DNA of 64,000 nucleotides, taken from NCBI GenBank assembly GCA_038243995.1, contig JBBRTV010000024.1, forward strand, positions 27,303 through 91,302. Direction: 5' to 3'. Source of the DNA: Scleromatobacter sp038243995. Its GTDB lineage: Bacteria; Pseudomonadota; Gammaproteobacteria; Burkholderiales; Burkholderiaceae_C. Below the pieces are notes generated by a model. It saw only the letters and a program-made list of their open reading frames with translations, made no database searches and had not been told where the DNA came from. Made by a program: the position numbers and the translations under genes. This document shows, piece by piece, positions 44,543 through 55,810 of this stretch. Each line of letters starts with the position of its first letter. Position 1 is the first letter of the stretch.

Positions 44543-44982
44543 GTGCCGATCCCGTCCTGGGGATGGTGGCCGTGCCCGATCCCCAGGCTGGCGAGATCGA
44601 GCGCCGCGTCGGCGATGGCGGCGATGACGTGCGCCGTCTCGCCGACCGCGTCGTGCAGCTTCCAGACGACGCCGGCATGCGACTGCCTGAGCTGGTCGAC
44701 CTGCGCCGGGACGTCGCGCCGCACATGGCCGCCCATGCCGAGAAACACCGGCACGACGTCGACCTGCGAGCAACCGAGGTCGGCGAGTTCGTAGCCGACG
44801 TCCTCGAGGCGCGGCGTCATCAGCTCCAGGAAGGCGAGGCGCACGATCACATCGGGCGCCTTGACGCGCACGCGCGCCACCACCGCCTCGAACGGCGCCG
44901 CCCAGGACGGGTCGCGCGCGCCGTGCGCGAGCAGCACGAGGCCGCGGATCCTGTGGACGCCCGGTTGTTGCGATTCCATCAT
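44539..44982 (-). CDS. cbiX: CbiX/SirB-like sirohydrochlorin chelatase family protein
   Basis: This 147-residue protein is a short CbiX-type chelatase. The N-terminus has LVLLAHGARDPSW with the catalytic His, and the second metal site region is VDVVPVFLGMGGHVRRDVP. The C-terminus ends with a His-rich tail (GIGHGHHPQDG). It may insert cobalt or iron into sirohydrochlorin for siroheme or cobalamin. The first ATG (44982) has GAGG five bases upstream and overlaps the lptG stop by four bases. It is linked to the CysB-like gene, consistent with sulfite reduction. Confidence 0.87.
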   Translation of the reverse strand: MMESQQPGVHRIRGLVLLAHGARDPSWAAPFEAVVARVRVKAPDVIVRLAFLELMTPRLEDVGYELADLGCSQVDVVPVFLGMGGHVRRDVPAQVDQLRQSHAGVVWKLHDAVGETAHVIAAIADAALDLASLGIGHGHHPQDGIGT

Positions 44983-46100
44983 CGATACCTCACCAGCCAT
45001 GCAAATGCGGACATCGACAGCAGCAGGTAGACCACGCTGGGCACCGATGCCGCGATCCAGGGAGTCCAGTCGTGCAGCAGGCCGAGGTGCCCCACGACGT
45101 TGTTCAGCAGCACGAAGCTGATGCCCAGCATCACGCCGCCGAACACCTTCACGCTGATGCCGCCCGCGCGCGCGTGCAGGTACGCGAACGGCAGCGCGAG
45201 CGCCACCATCACGAGGCAGGCGAACGGATACAGCACGCGCTTCCAGAACTGGATGCGGTAAGTCTGCGACGCCTGTTCCTGTTGCGCCAGGTGGGTGCTG
45301 TAGCGCCACAGGTCGACGGCGCCCATGCTCTGCACGGGCAGGACCGCGGCCGCGGCGACGTTCGCGTCCAGCGTGGTCGGCCATGCCATCTGCGCCGACT
45401 TCTTCTCGATCACGGTCGGCTCGGACGTGGCGCTGCGCGGCGTCCACACCGTTTCGGTCGTGCCCTGCAGCATCCAGTCGTGCGTGCCCTTGGTGCGCGC
45501 CACCACGGCGCGGTCGGCGGTGATGCTGCGCACCAGGCGACCCGCGTCGTCCATCTCGAAGATGCGGACGTCGGTCAGCTCGCCCTGGCGGCCGACGCCG
45601 CGCGCGTTGATGGTGATGCTGCGGCCGCCGTCCGGATCCTGGCGGTGCTCCTTGAGCCACGCGCCAGTGCGGCCGATCGCCAGTCCCATGCCGAACCGCG
45701 CCTTCAGGAACGCCGCGGCCTGTTCGCTGTGCGGCGTCACGTACTCGCCGAGTCCGAACGTGAGCACGCCGAACAGCAGGCCGATCGACGCCAGCAGGCC
45801 CAGGGCGCGGCCGGGCCCGAGGCCGGCGGTGCGCAGGATCGTGAATTCGGACGACTGGGCCAGTCGCGCCATGGAGTAGATGGTGCCGATCAGCACGGCG
45901 ATGGGGAACAGCTCGTAGACGTGGCCGGGCTGCTCGAGCAGGGACGACAGCGCGGCCGCCAGCAGCGTGTAGCCGTTGCGCCCGACCCGGCCGACCTCGT
46001 CGACGAAGTCGATGAAGAAGAACAGGGCCATGAACGCGATGGTGACGAAGAAGACCGACCAGAAGACGTCGCGGTAGAGGAGCTGGCGGACGGTTCTCAT
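44979..46100 (-). CDS. lptG: LPS export permease LptG
   Basis: This 373-residue inner-membrane protein is LptG of the LptB2FGC lipopolysaccharide exporter. It has two N-terminal helices (VFFVTIAFMALFFFIDFVDE), the conserved SSEFTILRTAGLG coupling region, a periplasmic beta domain (about 130-270) and three C-terminal helices. The ATG at 46100 overlaps the lptF stop as ATGA. Order lptF-lptG divergent from pepA is standard in betaproteobacteria. It should move LPS from the inner membrane to the Lpt bridge. Confidence 0.95.
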   Translation of the reverse strand: MRTVRQLLYRDVFWSVFFVTIAFMALFFFIDFVDEVGRVGRNGYTLLAAALSSLLEQPGHVYELFPIAVLIGTIYSMARLAQSSEFTILRTAGLGPGRALGLLASIGLLFGVLTFGLGEYVTPHSEQAAAFLKARFGMGLAIGRTGAWLKEHRQDPDGGRSITINARGVGRQGELTDVRIFEMDDAGRLVRSITADRAVVARTKGTHDWMLQGTTETVWTPRSATSEPTVIEKKSAQMAWPTTLDANVAAAAVLPVQSMGAVDLWRYSTHLAQQEQASQTYRIQFWKRVLYPFACLVMVALALPFAYLHARAGGISVKVFGGVMLGISFVLLNNVVGHLGLLHDWTPWIAASVPSVVYLLLSMSAFAWLVRYR

Positions 46101-47200
46101 CGGGCGGCCCGCCGCGTCAGCAGGCGCCAGGGGTGGATGACCGTCGCGTGGTCGCGCCACCAGAGCAGGCCGATCGCCGCGAGGAACGCGGCGCCGTGCA
46201 GCCCGACGAGCGCCCACCCCACGCCGAGCTTGCCGCTCGCCACCCACGACTGCGACAGGTTCAGCAGGTTGTAGTAGATGATGAACGCGAGCAGGGCGAA
46301 CAACAGGCCCCAGTTGCTCGCCCGGCGCGGATTCGTGGCGGACAGGCCGATGCCCATCAGCATCAGGTTCGCGGCACCGAACACCAGGCCGAGTCGCCAG
46401 GCCAGCTCGCCCATGTTGGGGGCGCCGCCCTTGCGCAGCAGGTCGGGCGTATCGAGCACGCGCGGGGAGGGCGTGCCGGTGGGGGCGCCGCTGTTCTCGC
46501 CGGCATGCGCGCGGTACTGCTGGAATTCGATGTGCGTGTGTTCCCCGGTCGTCTTGTCGATCTGCTCCATGTGGCCAGCGGTCAGCGCGACGAAGCGGTC
46601 TTTCCCGACGTTCTCGAGCTTTCCGGTCTGGGCGACGGCGACCTGCTCGCGGGTGCCGGCGTCCTTCATGAGGAAGACGTTGCGGCCGCCGCCGGTCTGC
46701 TCGTCGCCCGCCTTTTCGACGAAGATCACGCTGCGGCCGTCGGCGGTGGTCTGGAACTGCCCGGGCGATGCCCGCATCACGTCGGAGCGCTGCTCGAAGC
46801 GCTGGCGCAGGTCGTTCGACTGCCGGTTGCTCCAGGGCCAGACGACCAGCATCAGCCCGCCGATCACGACGAGCACCGGCCAGCTGGTGCTCAGCACGGG
46901 CCGCACGAAGCGCGTGAGGCCGACGCCGCTCGAGAACCAGATCGCCATCTCGCTCTCGCGGTACATGCGCCCGAGCGTCACGACGACACCGATGAACAGC
47001 GACAGCGCGAGGATGGTCGGCAGGTTGCCGAGGGCCAGGAAGGTGAAGACGAGGACGACGTCCTGCGGCGCCACGGCGCCGTTGGCGGCGAGTCCCAGCG
47101 TGCGGATGACGAAGTTGGTCATCACGATGGTCAGGATGACCATCAGCGTCGCCCCGAAACTGCGCGCCAACTCCTTGCGGACGGTTGAATCGAATAACAT
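46097..47200 (-). CDS. lptF: LPS export permease LptF
   Basis: This is a 367-residue LptF permease. Membrane helices lie at about 15-35, 50-75 and 100-120, followed by a periplasmic beta-jellyroll domain with FQTTADGRSVIFVEK, and three helices near the C-terminus (GLVFGAANLMLMGIGLSA region). The cytoplasmic coupling helix carries ESEMAIWFSSGVGL. It overlaps lptG and is divergent from pepA with only 28 bases between the starts, so their promoters must extend into coding DNA. Confidence 0.95.
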   Translation of the reverse strand: MLFDSTVRKELARSFGATLMVILTIVMTNFVIRTLGLAANGAVAPQDVVLVFTFLALGNLPTILALSLFIGVVVTLGRMYRESEMAIWFSSGVGLTRFVRPVLSTSWPVLVVIGGLMLVVWPWSNRQSNDLRQRFEQRSDVMRASPGQFQTTADGRSVIFVEKAGDEQTGGGRNVFLMKDAGTREQVAVAQTGKLENVGKDRFVALTAGHMEQIDKTTGEHTHIEFQQYRAHAGENSGAPTGTPSPRVLDTPDLLRKGGAPNMGELAWRLGLVFGAANLMLMGIGLSATNPRRASNWGLLFALLAFIIYYNLLNLSQSWVASGKLGVGWALVGLHGAAFLAAIGLLWWRDHATVIHPWRLLTRRAAR

Positions 47201-47228
47201 CGAACGATTATCTCCAATCGAGCCAACT

Positions 47229-48695
47229 ATGGAATTTCAAACCCTGGCACTGCCCGAAGCGGGCGCTGCGGGCGTCAATGCGGATGCCCTGATCGTGGTG
47301 CTTCCCGCCTCTGGCGACCTGCCGGTCTTCGGCGCTCCCGTCGATGCAGCGCTGGCCGACGCGCTCAAGGCCGGTGACCTCGAACGCAAGGCGGGGCGCT
47401 CGCTCTACTTGCCGCGCCTGGCCGGCGTCAAGGCCGCCCGCGTCGTGCTGACCATCGCCCGCGACGGCTCCGCCAAGGCCTTCAAGGCGGCCGTCGCGAG
47501 CGCGCTGGGCGCCGTCAAGGCCGGCCCCGCCAGGCACGTCGCCGTCGTCGGCGGGGAATCCACGGCGGCGCATGCGGAGGCGCTGGCGATCGCCGCCGGC
47601 GACGCCACCTATCACTATATGCACACCAAGCCGAGCGCGCCGCCGGCTCCGGCGCTGGCCAAGGTTTCCTACGTCGTCCCGAAGGCCGCCGTCGCCACCG
47701 CCAAGGCGGGCATGGCCATCGGCGCGGCGATCGTCTCCGGCATGAACCTCGCGCGCGAGTGCGCGAACCTGCCCGCCAACTTCGCCACGCCGACCTTCCT
47801 CGGCGAGCAGGCGCTGGGCATGGCCAAGACGCACGGGCTCGATGTCGAGGTGCTCGATCGCAAGCAGTGCGAAAAGCTGGGCATGGGCTCGTTCCTGTCG
47901 GTCGCGCGCGGGTCGGAGGAGCCGCCGAAGTTCATCGTCATGCAGTGGAAGGGCGGCAACCGCAAGGATGCGCCGGTGGTGCTGGTGGGCAAGGGCATCA
48001 CGTTCGACACCGGCGGCATCTCGCTGAAGCCGGGTCCGGAAATGGACGAGATGAAGTTCGACATGTGCGGCGCCGCCAGCGTGCTCGGCACGCTGCGCGC
48101 TGTCGCGGAGTTGAAGCTCAAGGTCAACCTGGTCGGCCTGATCCCCACCTGCGACAACATGCCCTCGGGCAAGGCCACCAAGCCGGGCGACGTCGTCACC
48201 AGCATGTCCGGCCAGACCATCGAAATCCTGAACACCGATGCCGAAGGTCGCCTGATCCTGTGCGACGCGCTGACCTACGCCGAGCGCTTCAAGCCCGCGG
48301 CGGTCGTCGACATCGCGACGCTCACCGGCGCGATCATCATCGCCCTGGGCCATCACAACAGCGGACTGTTCTCGCCCGACGACGCGCTCGCCGCCGACCT
48401 GCTCGCGGCCGCGCAGGCCGGCCTGGATCCGGCGTGGCGCATGCCGCTCGACGACGAGTACGACGAACTGCTGAAGAGCAATTTCGCCGACATGGCCAAC
48501 ATTGGCGGTCGCGCCGGCGGTTCGATCACGGCGGCCAAATTCCTGCAGCGCTACACGGCCAAGTTCCCGTGGGCGCACCTCGATATCGCAGGCACCGCGC
48601 ATCGCTCGGGATCCCACAAGGGGGCCACGGGTCGACCGGTGCCGCTCCTGACGCACTTCGTCATGTCCCGCGCCACGGGCAGCGGCAAGGCCTGA
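47229..48695 (+). CDS. pepA: Leucyl aminopeptidase PepA
   Basis: This is a 488-residue M17 leucyl aminopeptidase. The metal-binding and catalytic pattern is intact: LVGKGITFDTGGISLKPG, MKFDMCGAA and NTDAEGRLILCDAL, the last being the family signature. The N-terminal domain is typical in length. PepA also binds DNA in some bacteria. It is divergent from lptF and 59 bases upstream of holC, a conserved order. Confidence 0.96.
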   Translation: MEFQTLALPEAGAAGVNADALIVVLPASGDLPVFGAPVDAALADALKAGDLERKAGRSLYLPRLAGVKAARVVLTIARDGSAKAFKAAVASALGAVKAGPARHVAVVGGESTAAHAEALAIAAGDATYHYMHTKPSAPPAPALAKVSYVVPKAAVATAKAGMAIGAAIVSGMNLARECANLPANFATPTFLGEQALGMAKTHGLDVEVLDRKQCEKLGMGSFLSVARGSEEPPKFIVMQWKGGNRKDAPVVLVGKGITFDTGGISLKPGPEMDEMKFDMCGAASVLGTLRAVAELKLKVNLVGLIPTCDNMPSGKATKPGDVVTSMSGQTIEILNTDAEGRLILCDALTYAERFKPAAVVDIATLTGAIIIALGHHNSGLFSPDDALAADLLAAAQAGLDPAWRMPLDDEYDELLKSNFADMANIGGRAGGSITAAKFLQRYTAKFPWAHLDIAGTAHRSGSHKGATGRPVPLLTHFVMSRATGSGKA

Positions 48696-48754
48696 GAAGC
48701 CGTGATCGAATCCAGGGGCTGGCGAGCATCGGCAGGCGGATCCGACCCCGGACC

Positions 48755-49201
48755 ATGACCGACATCGCCTTCCACACCGGCATCGCCGATCCGCTCGACT
48801 ATGCGTGTCGATTGCTGCGCAAGGCCTATCGGTCGGGCGCAAGGGTCGCCGTGCATGCCGAGCCGGCCTTGATCGACAGTCTCGACCAGGCGCTGTGGAC
48901 GTTCGATCCGCTCGAGTTCGTGCCGCACATCGTCCTGCCGCGCGATGCCGGGGATGCAGCGCGCGTGGCGAACACGCCGGTGGTCCTGGTGCGGCCAGGC
49001 GCCTTCGCGCCGGCGACGTGCAGCGTCGCGGTGACGATCGCCGCGCCGGCCATCGAGGGCGTGGGCGACTACGACCGGGTGATCGCCATCGTCGGCCTCG
49101 ACCCGCAGCAGCGCGAGGCCGGGCGCCTGCGCTGGCGCGAGTACGAACGTGCCGGTCACGCCGTCACGCACGTCGCGAAGCCGGCGGGAGGCGCGGCCTG
49201 A
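48755..49201 (+). CDS. holC: DNA polymerase III chi subunit HolC
   Basis: This 148-residue protein is the chi subunit of the clamp-loader complex. It begins ATG ACC GAC, with IAFHTGIADPLDYACRLLRK, and includes LWTFDPLEFVPHIVLP, typical of HolC. It couples the replisome to single-stranded-DNA-binding protein. It follows pepA by 59 bases on the same strand, the usual operon in betaproteobacteria. Confidence 0.93.
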   Translation: MTDIAFHTGIADPLDYACRLLRKAYRSGARVAVHAEPALIDSLDQALWTFDPLEFVPHIVLPRDAGDAARVANTPVVLVRPGAFAPATCSVAVTIAAPAIEGVGDYDRVIAIVGLDPQQREAGRLRWREYERAGHAVTHVAKPAGGAA

Positions 49202-49254
49202 GAAGTGCGCGGCGACGTTGCGACACCTGTGGCCAAAGCGCCAACAGGCGAGTA

Positions 49255-49284
49255 CAAACGAAAACGCCCGGCCGAGGCCGGGCG
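49255..49284 (-). terminator. Rho-independent terminator of the small Ala-rich gene
   Basis: A 9-base GC-rich stem (49265-49273 with 49276-49284) is followed on the minus strand by TTTTCGTTTG. It lies 55 bases after the stop of the small secreted protein gene and between it and convergent holC. Confidence 0.8.
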
Positions 49285-49339
49285 TATTCACATCGCGAAT
49301 CGCGCCGGAGACCGGCGTGATTCAGTGATGGCCCAAGTC

Positions 49340-49504
49340 TTACTTGGAAGCGGCCGAAGCGGCAGCCATGGCCTTGGCGACAGCCTTGTGCTCGGCCTTC
49401 TTGGCGACGGAAGCAGCGGAAGCGGCCGGAGCGGCAGCGTCAGCGGCGAAAGCGCCAGCGGCGAACAGGGAGGAAGCGATCAGGGCGGCCAGGAGCTTGG
49501 TCAT
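49340..49504 (-). CDS. Small Ala-rich secreted protein (54 aa)
   Basis: This encodes 54 residues. Residues 1-21 form a signal peptide (MTKLLAALIASSLFAAGAFA) and the mature part is only Ala, Ser, Lys, Val, Pro, Asp, Glu, His and Met, with KK and KAEHK basic spots. It has its own terminator and is flanked by convergent holC and divergent icd. The reverse-strand leader shows AAGGTACTCAAAA before the ATG. Short Ala-rich exported proteins of this kind are common and poorly studied in Burkholderiales. A stress or envelope role is possible. Confidence 0.75.
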   Translation of the reverse strand: MTKLLAALIASSLFAAGAFAADAAAPAASAASVAKKAEHKAVAKAMAAASAASK

Positions 49505-49664
49505 TTTTGAGTACCTTAAAAGAGTTGGAATTGCTGACCCGTCAGGGCATAGCAGGTCTCAAACGTTTCTCCACGTTAAGTGGTTGACACTGCTTGTGAA
49601 CTAGAATTTCTTTTTTCCCGGGCGCAAGGCGCGCCCATCCCAGAACATCGTGGAGCAACCTCAG

Positions 49665-50918
49665 ATGAGCGAACATGTCAAAGTGCCCGAGGGCGGGCAG
49701 AAGATCACCGTCAACGCGGACTTCTCGCTGAATGTGCCCGAGCAGCCGATCATCCCGTTCATCGAAGGCGACGGCACCGGCGCAGACATCACCCCCGTCA
49801 TGATCAAGGTCGTCGACGCGGCGGTCGCGAAGGCGTACGGCGGCAAGCGAAAGATCCATTGGATGGAGATCTACGCCGGCGAGAAGTCGACCAGGGTCTA
49901 CGGCCCGGACGTCTGGCTTCCCGACGAGACCCTGGAGATCCTGAAGGACTACGTGGTCTCGATCAAGGGCCCGCTGACCACGCCGGTCGGCGGCGGCATC
50001 CGCTCGCTGAACGTCGCGCTGCGCCAACAACTCGACCTGTACGTCTGCCTGCGCCCGGTGCAGTACTTCAAGGGCGTGCCGTCGCCCGTGAAGGCGCCGG
50101 AAAAGGTCGACATGGTCATCTTCCGCGAGAACTCGGAAGACATCTACGCCGGCATCGAGTACGAAGCCGAGAGCGACAAGGCGAAGAAGCTGATCAAGTT
50201 CCTGCAAGAGGAACTCGGCGTCACGAAGATCCGTTTCCCGAACACCTCGGGCATCGGCATCAAGCCGGTGTCGCGCGAGGGCACCGAGCGCCTGGTGCGC
50301 AAGGCGCTGCAGTATGCGATTGACAACGACAAGCCCTCCGTCACGATCGTGCACAAGGGCAACATCATGAAGTTCACCGAAGGTGGCTTCCGCGACTGGG
50401 CCTACGCGCTCGCGCAGAAGGAATTCGGCGCCGAACTGATCGACGGCGGCCCGTGGTGCAAGTTCAAGAATCCGCGTACCGGCAAGGACATCACGGTCAA
50501 GGATTCCATCGCCGACGCCTTCCTGCAGCAGATCATCCTGCGCCCGGCCGAATACTCGGTCATCGCGACCCTGAACCTGAACGGCGACTACATCTCCGAC
50601 GCGCTGGCCGCGCAGGTCGGCGGCATCGGCATCGCCCCGGGCGCCAACATGTCCGACTCGATCGCGATGTTCGAGGCGACCCACGGCACCGCGCCGAAGT
50701 ACGCCGGCAAGGACTACGTCAACCCGGGCTCGGAAATCCTCTCCGCCGAGATGATGCTGCGCCACATGGGCTGGACGGAAGCGGCCGACCTGGTCATCTC
50801 GTCGATGGAGCGCTCCATCCTGAGCAAGAAGGTCACGTACGACTTCGCGCGCCTGATGGACGGCGCGACGCAGGTGTCGTGCTCTGGTTTTGGCCAGGTG
50901 ATGATCGACCATATGTGA
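49665..50918 (+). CDS. icd: NADP-dependent isocitrate dehydrogenase
   Basis: This 417-residue protein is a bacterial type NADP isocitrate dehydrogenase. It has the GPLTTPVGGGIRSLNVALRQ substrate loop (Ser and Arg contacts), the FRENSEDIYAGIE segment, KGNIMKFTEGGFRDW, and the metal-site region LNGDYISDALAAQVGGIG followed by HGTAP. It converts isocitrate to 2-oxoglutarate in the citric acid cycle. The ATG at 49665 has TGGAG about nine bases upstream. The serine phosphorylated by AceK in other bacteria (RSLN) is present. Confidence 0.96.
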   Translation: MSEHVKVPEGGQKITVNADFSLNVPEQPIIPFIEGDGTGADITPVMIKVVDAAVAKAYGGKRKIHWMEIYAGEKSTRVYGPDVWLPDETLEILKDYVVSIKGPLTTPVGGGIRSLNVALRQQLDLYVCLRPVQYFKGVPSPVKAPEKVDMVIFRENSEDIYAGIEYEAESDKAKKLIKFLQEELGVTKIRFPNTSGIGIKPVSREGTERLVRKALQYAIDNDKPSVTIVHKGNIMKFTEGGFRDWAYALAQKEFGAELIDGGPWCKFKNPRTGKDITVKDSIADAFLQQIILRPAEYSVIATLNLNGDYISDALAAQVGGIGIAPGANMSDSIAMFEATHGTAPKYAGKDYVNPGSEILSAEMMLRHMGWTEAADLVISSMERSILSKKVTYDFARLMDGATQVSCSGFGQVMIDHM

Positions 50919-50954
50919 TCGGCCCGTCCGGCGACCGGCCGGACAACAGCCGCG

Positions 50955-50988
50955 AACCCCAGCGCAGTCGCCTGCCTGGGGTTTTTTG
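50955..50988 (+). terminator. Rho-independent terminator after icd
   Basis: Arms AACCCCAG (50955-50962) and CTGGGGTT (50976-50983) form an 8-base stem followed by TTTTG, 37 bases after the icd stop codon. Confidence 0.85.
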
Positions 50989-51068
50989 TTGCCCGCCGGT
51001 CGCGGCGGCTAGGGCGAGCCGCAGGGAATGGAGCCAACGCGGCACGCGGTGCCCTTGGGGCCGAGCCG

Positions 51069-51938
51069 GTGTCCGCACATGAACGAGAATGGCGCCCTCG
51101 GCCGAAGTCGGCCCCACTGCCTGCACCCGCGCCCGTGAACATCGTCGTCCAAGAAGACCTGAAGTCCTACATCGATCCGCTGACGCCGGAGGAATACGAG
51201 GCGCTCGAGCGCAGCATCCTGGCCGAGGGCTGCCGCGACGCGCTGGTGCTGTGGGGCGACATCCTGGTGGACGGTCACAACCGCTTCGGCATCTGCCAGA
51301 AGCACGCCGTGCAGTTCCGCACCGTGCAGAACACGCGCTTTCGAAGCATCGAGGACGTGCATCTGTGGATGATCGACCAGCACCTGGGTCGACGCAGCGT
51401 GTCCGACTTCCAGCGCGGCGTGCTGGCGCTGCGCAAGAAGGAGATCGTCGCCGGGCGCGAGAACGCCGCCCGGGACGCGTCCTTGCGCTCCGAGGTGCTG
51501 GGCGAAGCGCCGCCGTTCGACGGGGAGCCGGCGATCGCGGCCGAACCGCCGCTGAAGTCGCGCGAGGCGGTTGCCAAGGCGGCGCGCCTGAGCAGCAGCC
51601 AGGTGGTGATGATCGAGAAGATCCAGAAGCAGGCGGCGCCCGAGTTGGTGGCCGCCGTGCGCTCTGGGGCGATCTCGATCAACGCGGCCGCCGCGGTGGC
51701 CGGGCTGCCGATGGAGGAGCAGGTGGCGGCCGCCACCGGCGGCAAGGAAGAACTGAAGCAGGCGGCGAAGCGCGCGCGGGACGCGAACCGCAAGCCGCGC
51801 GAGGAGCGTGCCGACGCCGGCGCCGAGCCGGCCTCGCCCGAGGTGCGGGCGCTGCAGGATCGCGTGGCGAAGTTGACCGCCGAGAACGAGTACCTTCGCG
51901 GCCAGGTGGCCGAGCTGCAGGCTAAGCTGAACGGCTAG
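51069..51938 (+). CDS. Orphan ParB-like nuclease/partition-domain protein
   Basis: This is a 289-residue protein with an N-terminal ParB/Srx-like domain: LTPEEYEALERSILAEGCRD, LVLWGDILVDGHNRFGICQK, and a central helix-turn-helix-like region (LKSREAVAKAARLSSSQVVM). The C-terminus is a Lys/Arg/Glu-rich coiled coil. No parA or parS cluster is nearby, so it is not a standard chromosome partition gene. Such orphan ParB-like proteins often derive from phage or plasmids. The start (GTG at 51069) is uncertain; another GTG lies at 51135. The icd terminator precedes it. Confidence 0.8.
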   Translation: MSAHEREWRPRPKSAPLPAPAPVNIVVQEDLKSYIDPLTPEEYEALERSILAEGCRDALVLWGDILVDGHNRFGICQKHAVQFRTVQNTRFRSIEDVHLWMIDQHLGRRSVSDFQRGVLALRKKEIVAGRENAARDASLRSEVLGEAPPFDGEPAIAAEPPLKSREAVAKAARLSSSQVVMIEKIQKQAAPELVAAVRSGAISINAAAAVAGLPMEEQVAAATGGKEELKQAAKRARDANRKPREERADAGAEPASPEVRALQDRVAKLTAENEYLRGQVAELQAKLNG

Positions 51939-52261
51939 CCGGGCCGGGCCCGGCCCGACGGCGGGGAGGGAAGCCATTCCACCCTGGCATGCACAGGTCG
52001 CGCGCGACGTGCTACCTTGCGAACGTGCGACGCACGGTCGCGCTGGCCGGGAGTTCGCGCGGGGTCTCTCGCGCGGACGGTCCGGTCGGGGCGCCTGTGC
52101 GGCCGCTCCCGGAAGTTGTCCGGCCCGCTCGACTTGAAATGCCGACCGTCATCCCGAAATGCGTGCTCTGAGACGAGCTTATCCAGCAATGCTCTACACC
52201 ACGTCAAGGCAACAATATGTCCAATCGTGCCTTGACGTGCGCGAGTCTATAGAATCGATTC
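51939..52261. promoter_or_regulatory. Leader of clpS with 12-base inverted repeat
   Basis: No gene is supported in this 323-base stretch. Perfect 12-base arms at 52200-52211 and 52228-52239 (core ACGTCAAGGCA and its complement) flank a 16-base spacer, just upstream of clpS. A TTGACG within the right arm and TATAGA at 52248 are only ten bases apart, so they do not form a normal promoter pair. The repeat could be an operator or mRNA structure controlling clpSA. Confidence 0.5.
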
Positions 52262-52617
52262 ATGCCTGAGGAAAACCCTCCACCGCCGCTGCCGCCGACC
52301 CCCAAGCCGGATCTTCCCGATTCCGGCCAGGGATCCGTGGTGGCCGAACGCAAGGCTGCACGCACCAAGCCGCCCCGCATGTACCAGGTGGTGCTGTTGA
52401 ACGACGACTTCACTCCCATGGAGTTCGTCGTGATGGTGTTGCAGGAATACTTCAAGCTGGACCTCGAAACCTCCACGCAAATCATGTTGAAGATTCATCA
52501 TGAGGGGCGCGGAGTGTGCGGACTGTTCACCAAGGACATCGCGGCCACGAAGGTCGAGCTGGTCCTGGCGGCCGCACGTCGTTACGGACACCCGCTTCAA
52601 TGCATTATGGAGGCCGC

Positions 52618-52621
<4 letters not shown>
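52262..52621 (+). CDS. clpS: ClpS adaptor protein
   Basis: This 119-residue protein is the N-degron adaptor ClpS. The core VVLLNDDFTPMEFVVMVL (about 44-61) with the NDDxTPMEFV motif and KIHHEGRGVCG is diagnostic. The first 38 residues are a Pro-rich, disordered N-terminal extension, which in ClpS engages the ClpA pore. It overlaps the clpA start as ATGA. Binding of N-terminal Leu, Phe, Tyr or Trp substrates is inferred from the family. Confidence 0.96.
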
Positions 52622-54927
<2,306 letters not shown>

Positions 54928-54948
54928 CCGCTCGGCGGTCGCCGCCCG

Positions 54949-54985
54949 AAAGCCCGGTCGGACTCACGTCCCGCCGGGCTTTTTC
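54949..54985 (+). terminator. Rho-independent terminator after clpA
   Basis: A 9-base stem AAAGCCCGG (54949-54957) pairs with CCGGGCTTT (54974-54982) and is followed by a T-run. It lies 22 bases after the clpA stop and just before convergent mtfA. Confidence 0.85.
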
Positions 54986-54999
54986 CTGCTGCGCGCCGG

Positions 55000-55806
55000 T
55001 CACGAAGCCGCCGGATCCTGCCTGAAATAGCCCGCCATCAGCGCGTACAGATCCGGCCACTCCCCCTTGAACGGCCCCGAGGCGACAAAGAACGCTTCCA
55101 CCGAAACGGCGAAGAACTCTTCGATGCCTTCGGCTCCATAAGGGTCGACCACCGTCTCGACGCCGTCGTCCACCAGCCCGCAGAACTGCCGGTACGCCGC
55201 ATCGATGACCGCGATCCAGTGCTCGCGCGCCGTCCGGTCGGGCAGGGGCGGCACGCCGTCGATGCTGCCCGCGGCCTGGTCGATCACGTGGGCGAATTCG
55301 TGGATGACGACGTTGTAGGCCCACTCGGCGGCCTCGGCGGAGGACCCGAGGTCGACGAGGTTGAGCACCATCAGGCCGCCGTAGCCGAGCTCGCCCGTCA
55401 GTGGCTCGTCGTACTCGTGCACGACGCCGTCGTCATCCATCTCGACGCGCGGTGCCAGCACCTCATCCTCGTGCAGGACGATGCCCGCGAAGCCCTTGTA
55501 ATAGTGCAGCCCGAGATGGAGCACCGGCAGGCAGGCCTGCGCGGCGACGATCAGGGCCAGTTCGTCGGTGACTTCGATGCCGCCGACCCCAGTAAACGAC
55601 TTCTGGTCGAGGAACAGGCTGCACAGCCGGCGCAGTTCGGCACGCTCGGGCTCGGTGAGTCGCGCGAGGAAGGGCAGCCGTGCGAGCGTCAGCTGCCACA
55701 GCGGTTCGGCGATCGCGCGGCGCGCGAGCGCGCGCTGCTCGCGCCAGTCGCGCAGGCGCGCGAGCGGCGCGCGCCACCAGGACGGGCGGACGGCGGAAGC
55801 GGGCAT
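55000..55806 (-). CDS. mtfA: Zinc-dependent peptidase MtfA (M90 family)
   Basis: This 268-residue protein carries the M90 zinc-binding motif HEFAH (159-163) followed by VIDQAAGSIDG, and the flanking region LVDLGSSAEAAEWAYNVV. MtfA binds the repressor Mlc in Escherichia coli and has aminopeptidase activity. The ATG at 55806 lies four bases after the lpxH stop, with GAAG in the leader. An upstream extension of the frame is rejected because it runs under lpxH. Confidence 0.92.
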   Translation of the reverse strand: MPASAVRPSWWRAPLARLRDWREQRALARRAIAEPLWQLTLARLPFLARLTEPERAELRRLCSLFLDQKSFTGVGGIEVTDELALIVAAQACLPVLHLGLHYYKGFAGIVLHEDEVLAPRVEMDDDGVVHEYDEPLTGELGYGGLMVLNLVDLGSSAEAAEWAYNVVIHEFAHVIDQAAGSIDGVPPLPDRTAREHWIAVIDAAYRQFCGLVDDGVETVVDPYGAEGIEEFFAVSVEAFFVASGPFKGEWPDLYALMAGYFRQDPAAS

Positions 55807-55810
55807 CGCT

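Noticed and set aside
49579..49601. A sigma-70 promoter TTGACA ... TAGAAT before icd
   Set aside because: The two hexamers are only about 12 bases apart, too close for a standard promoter.
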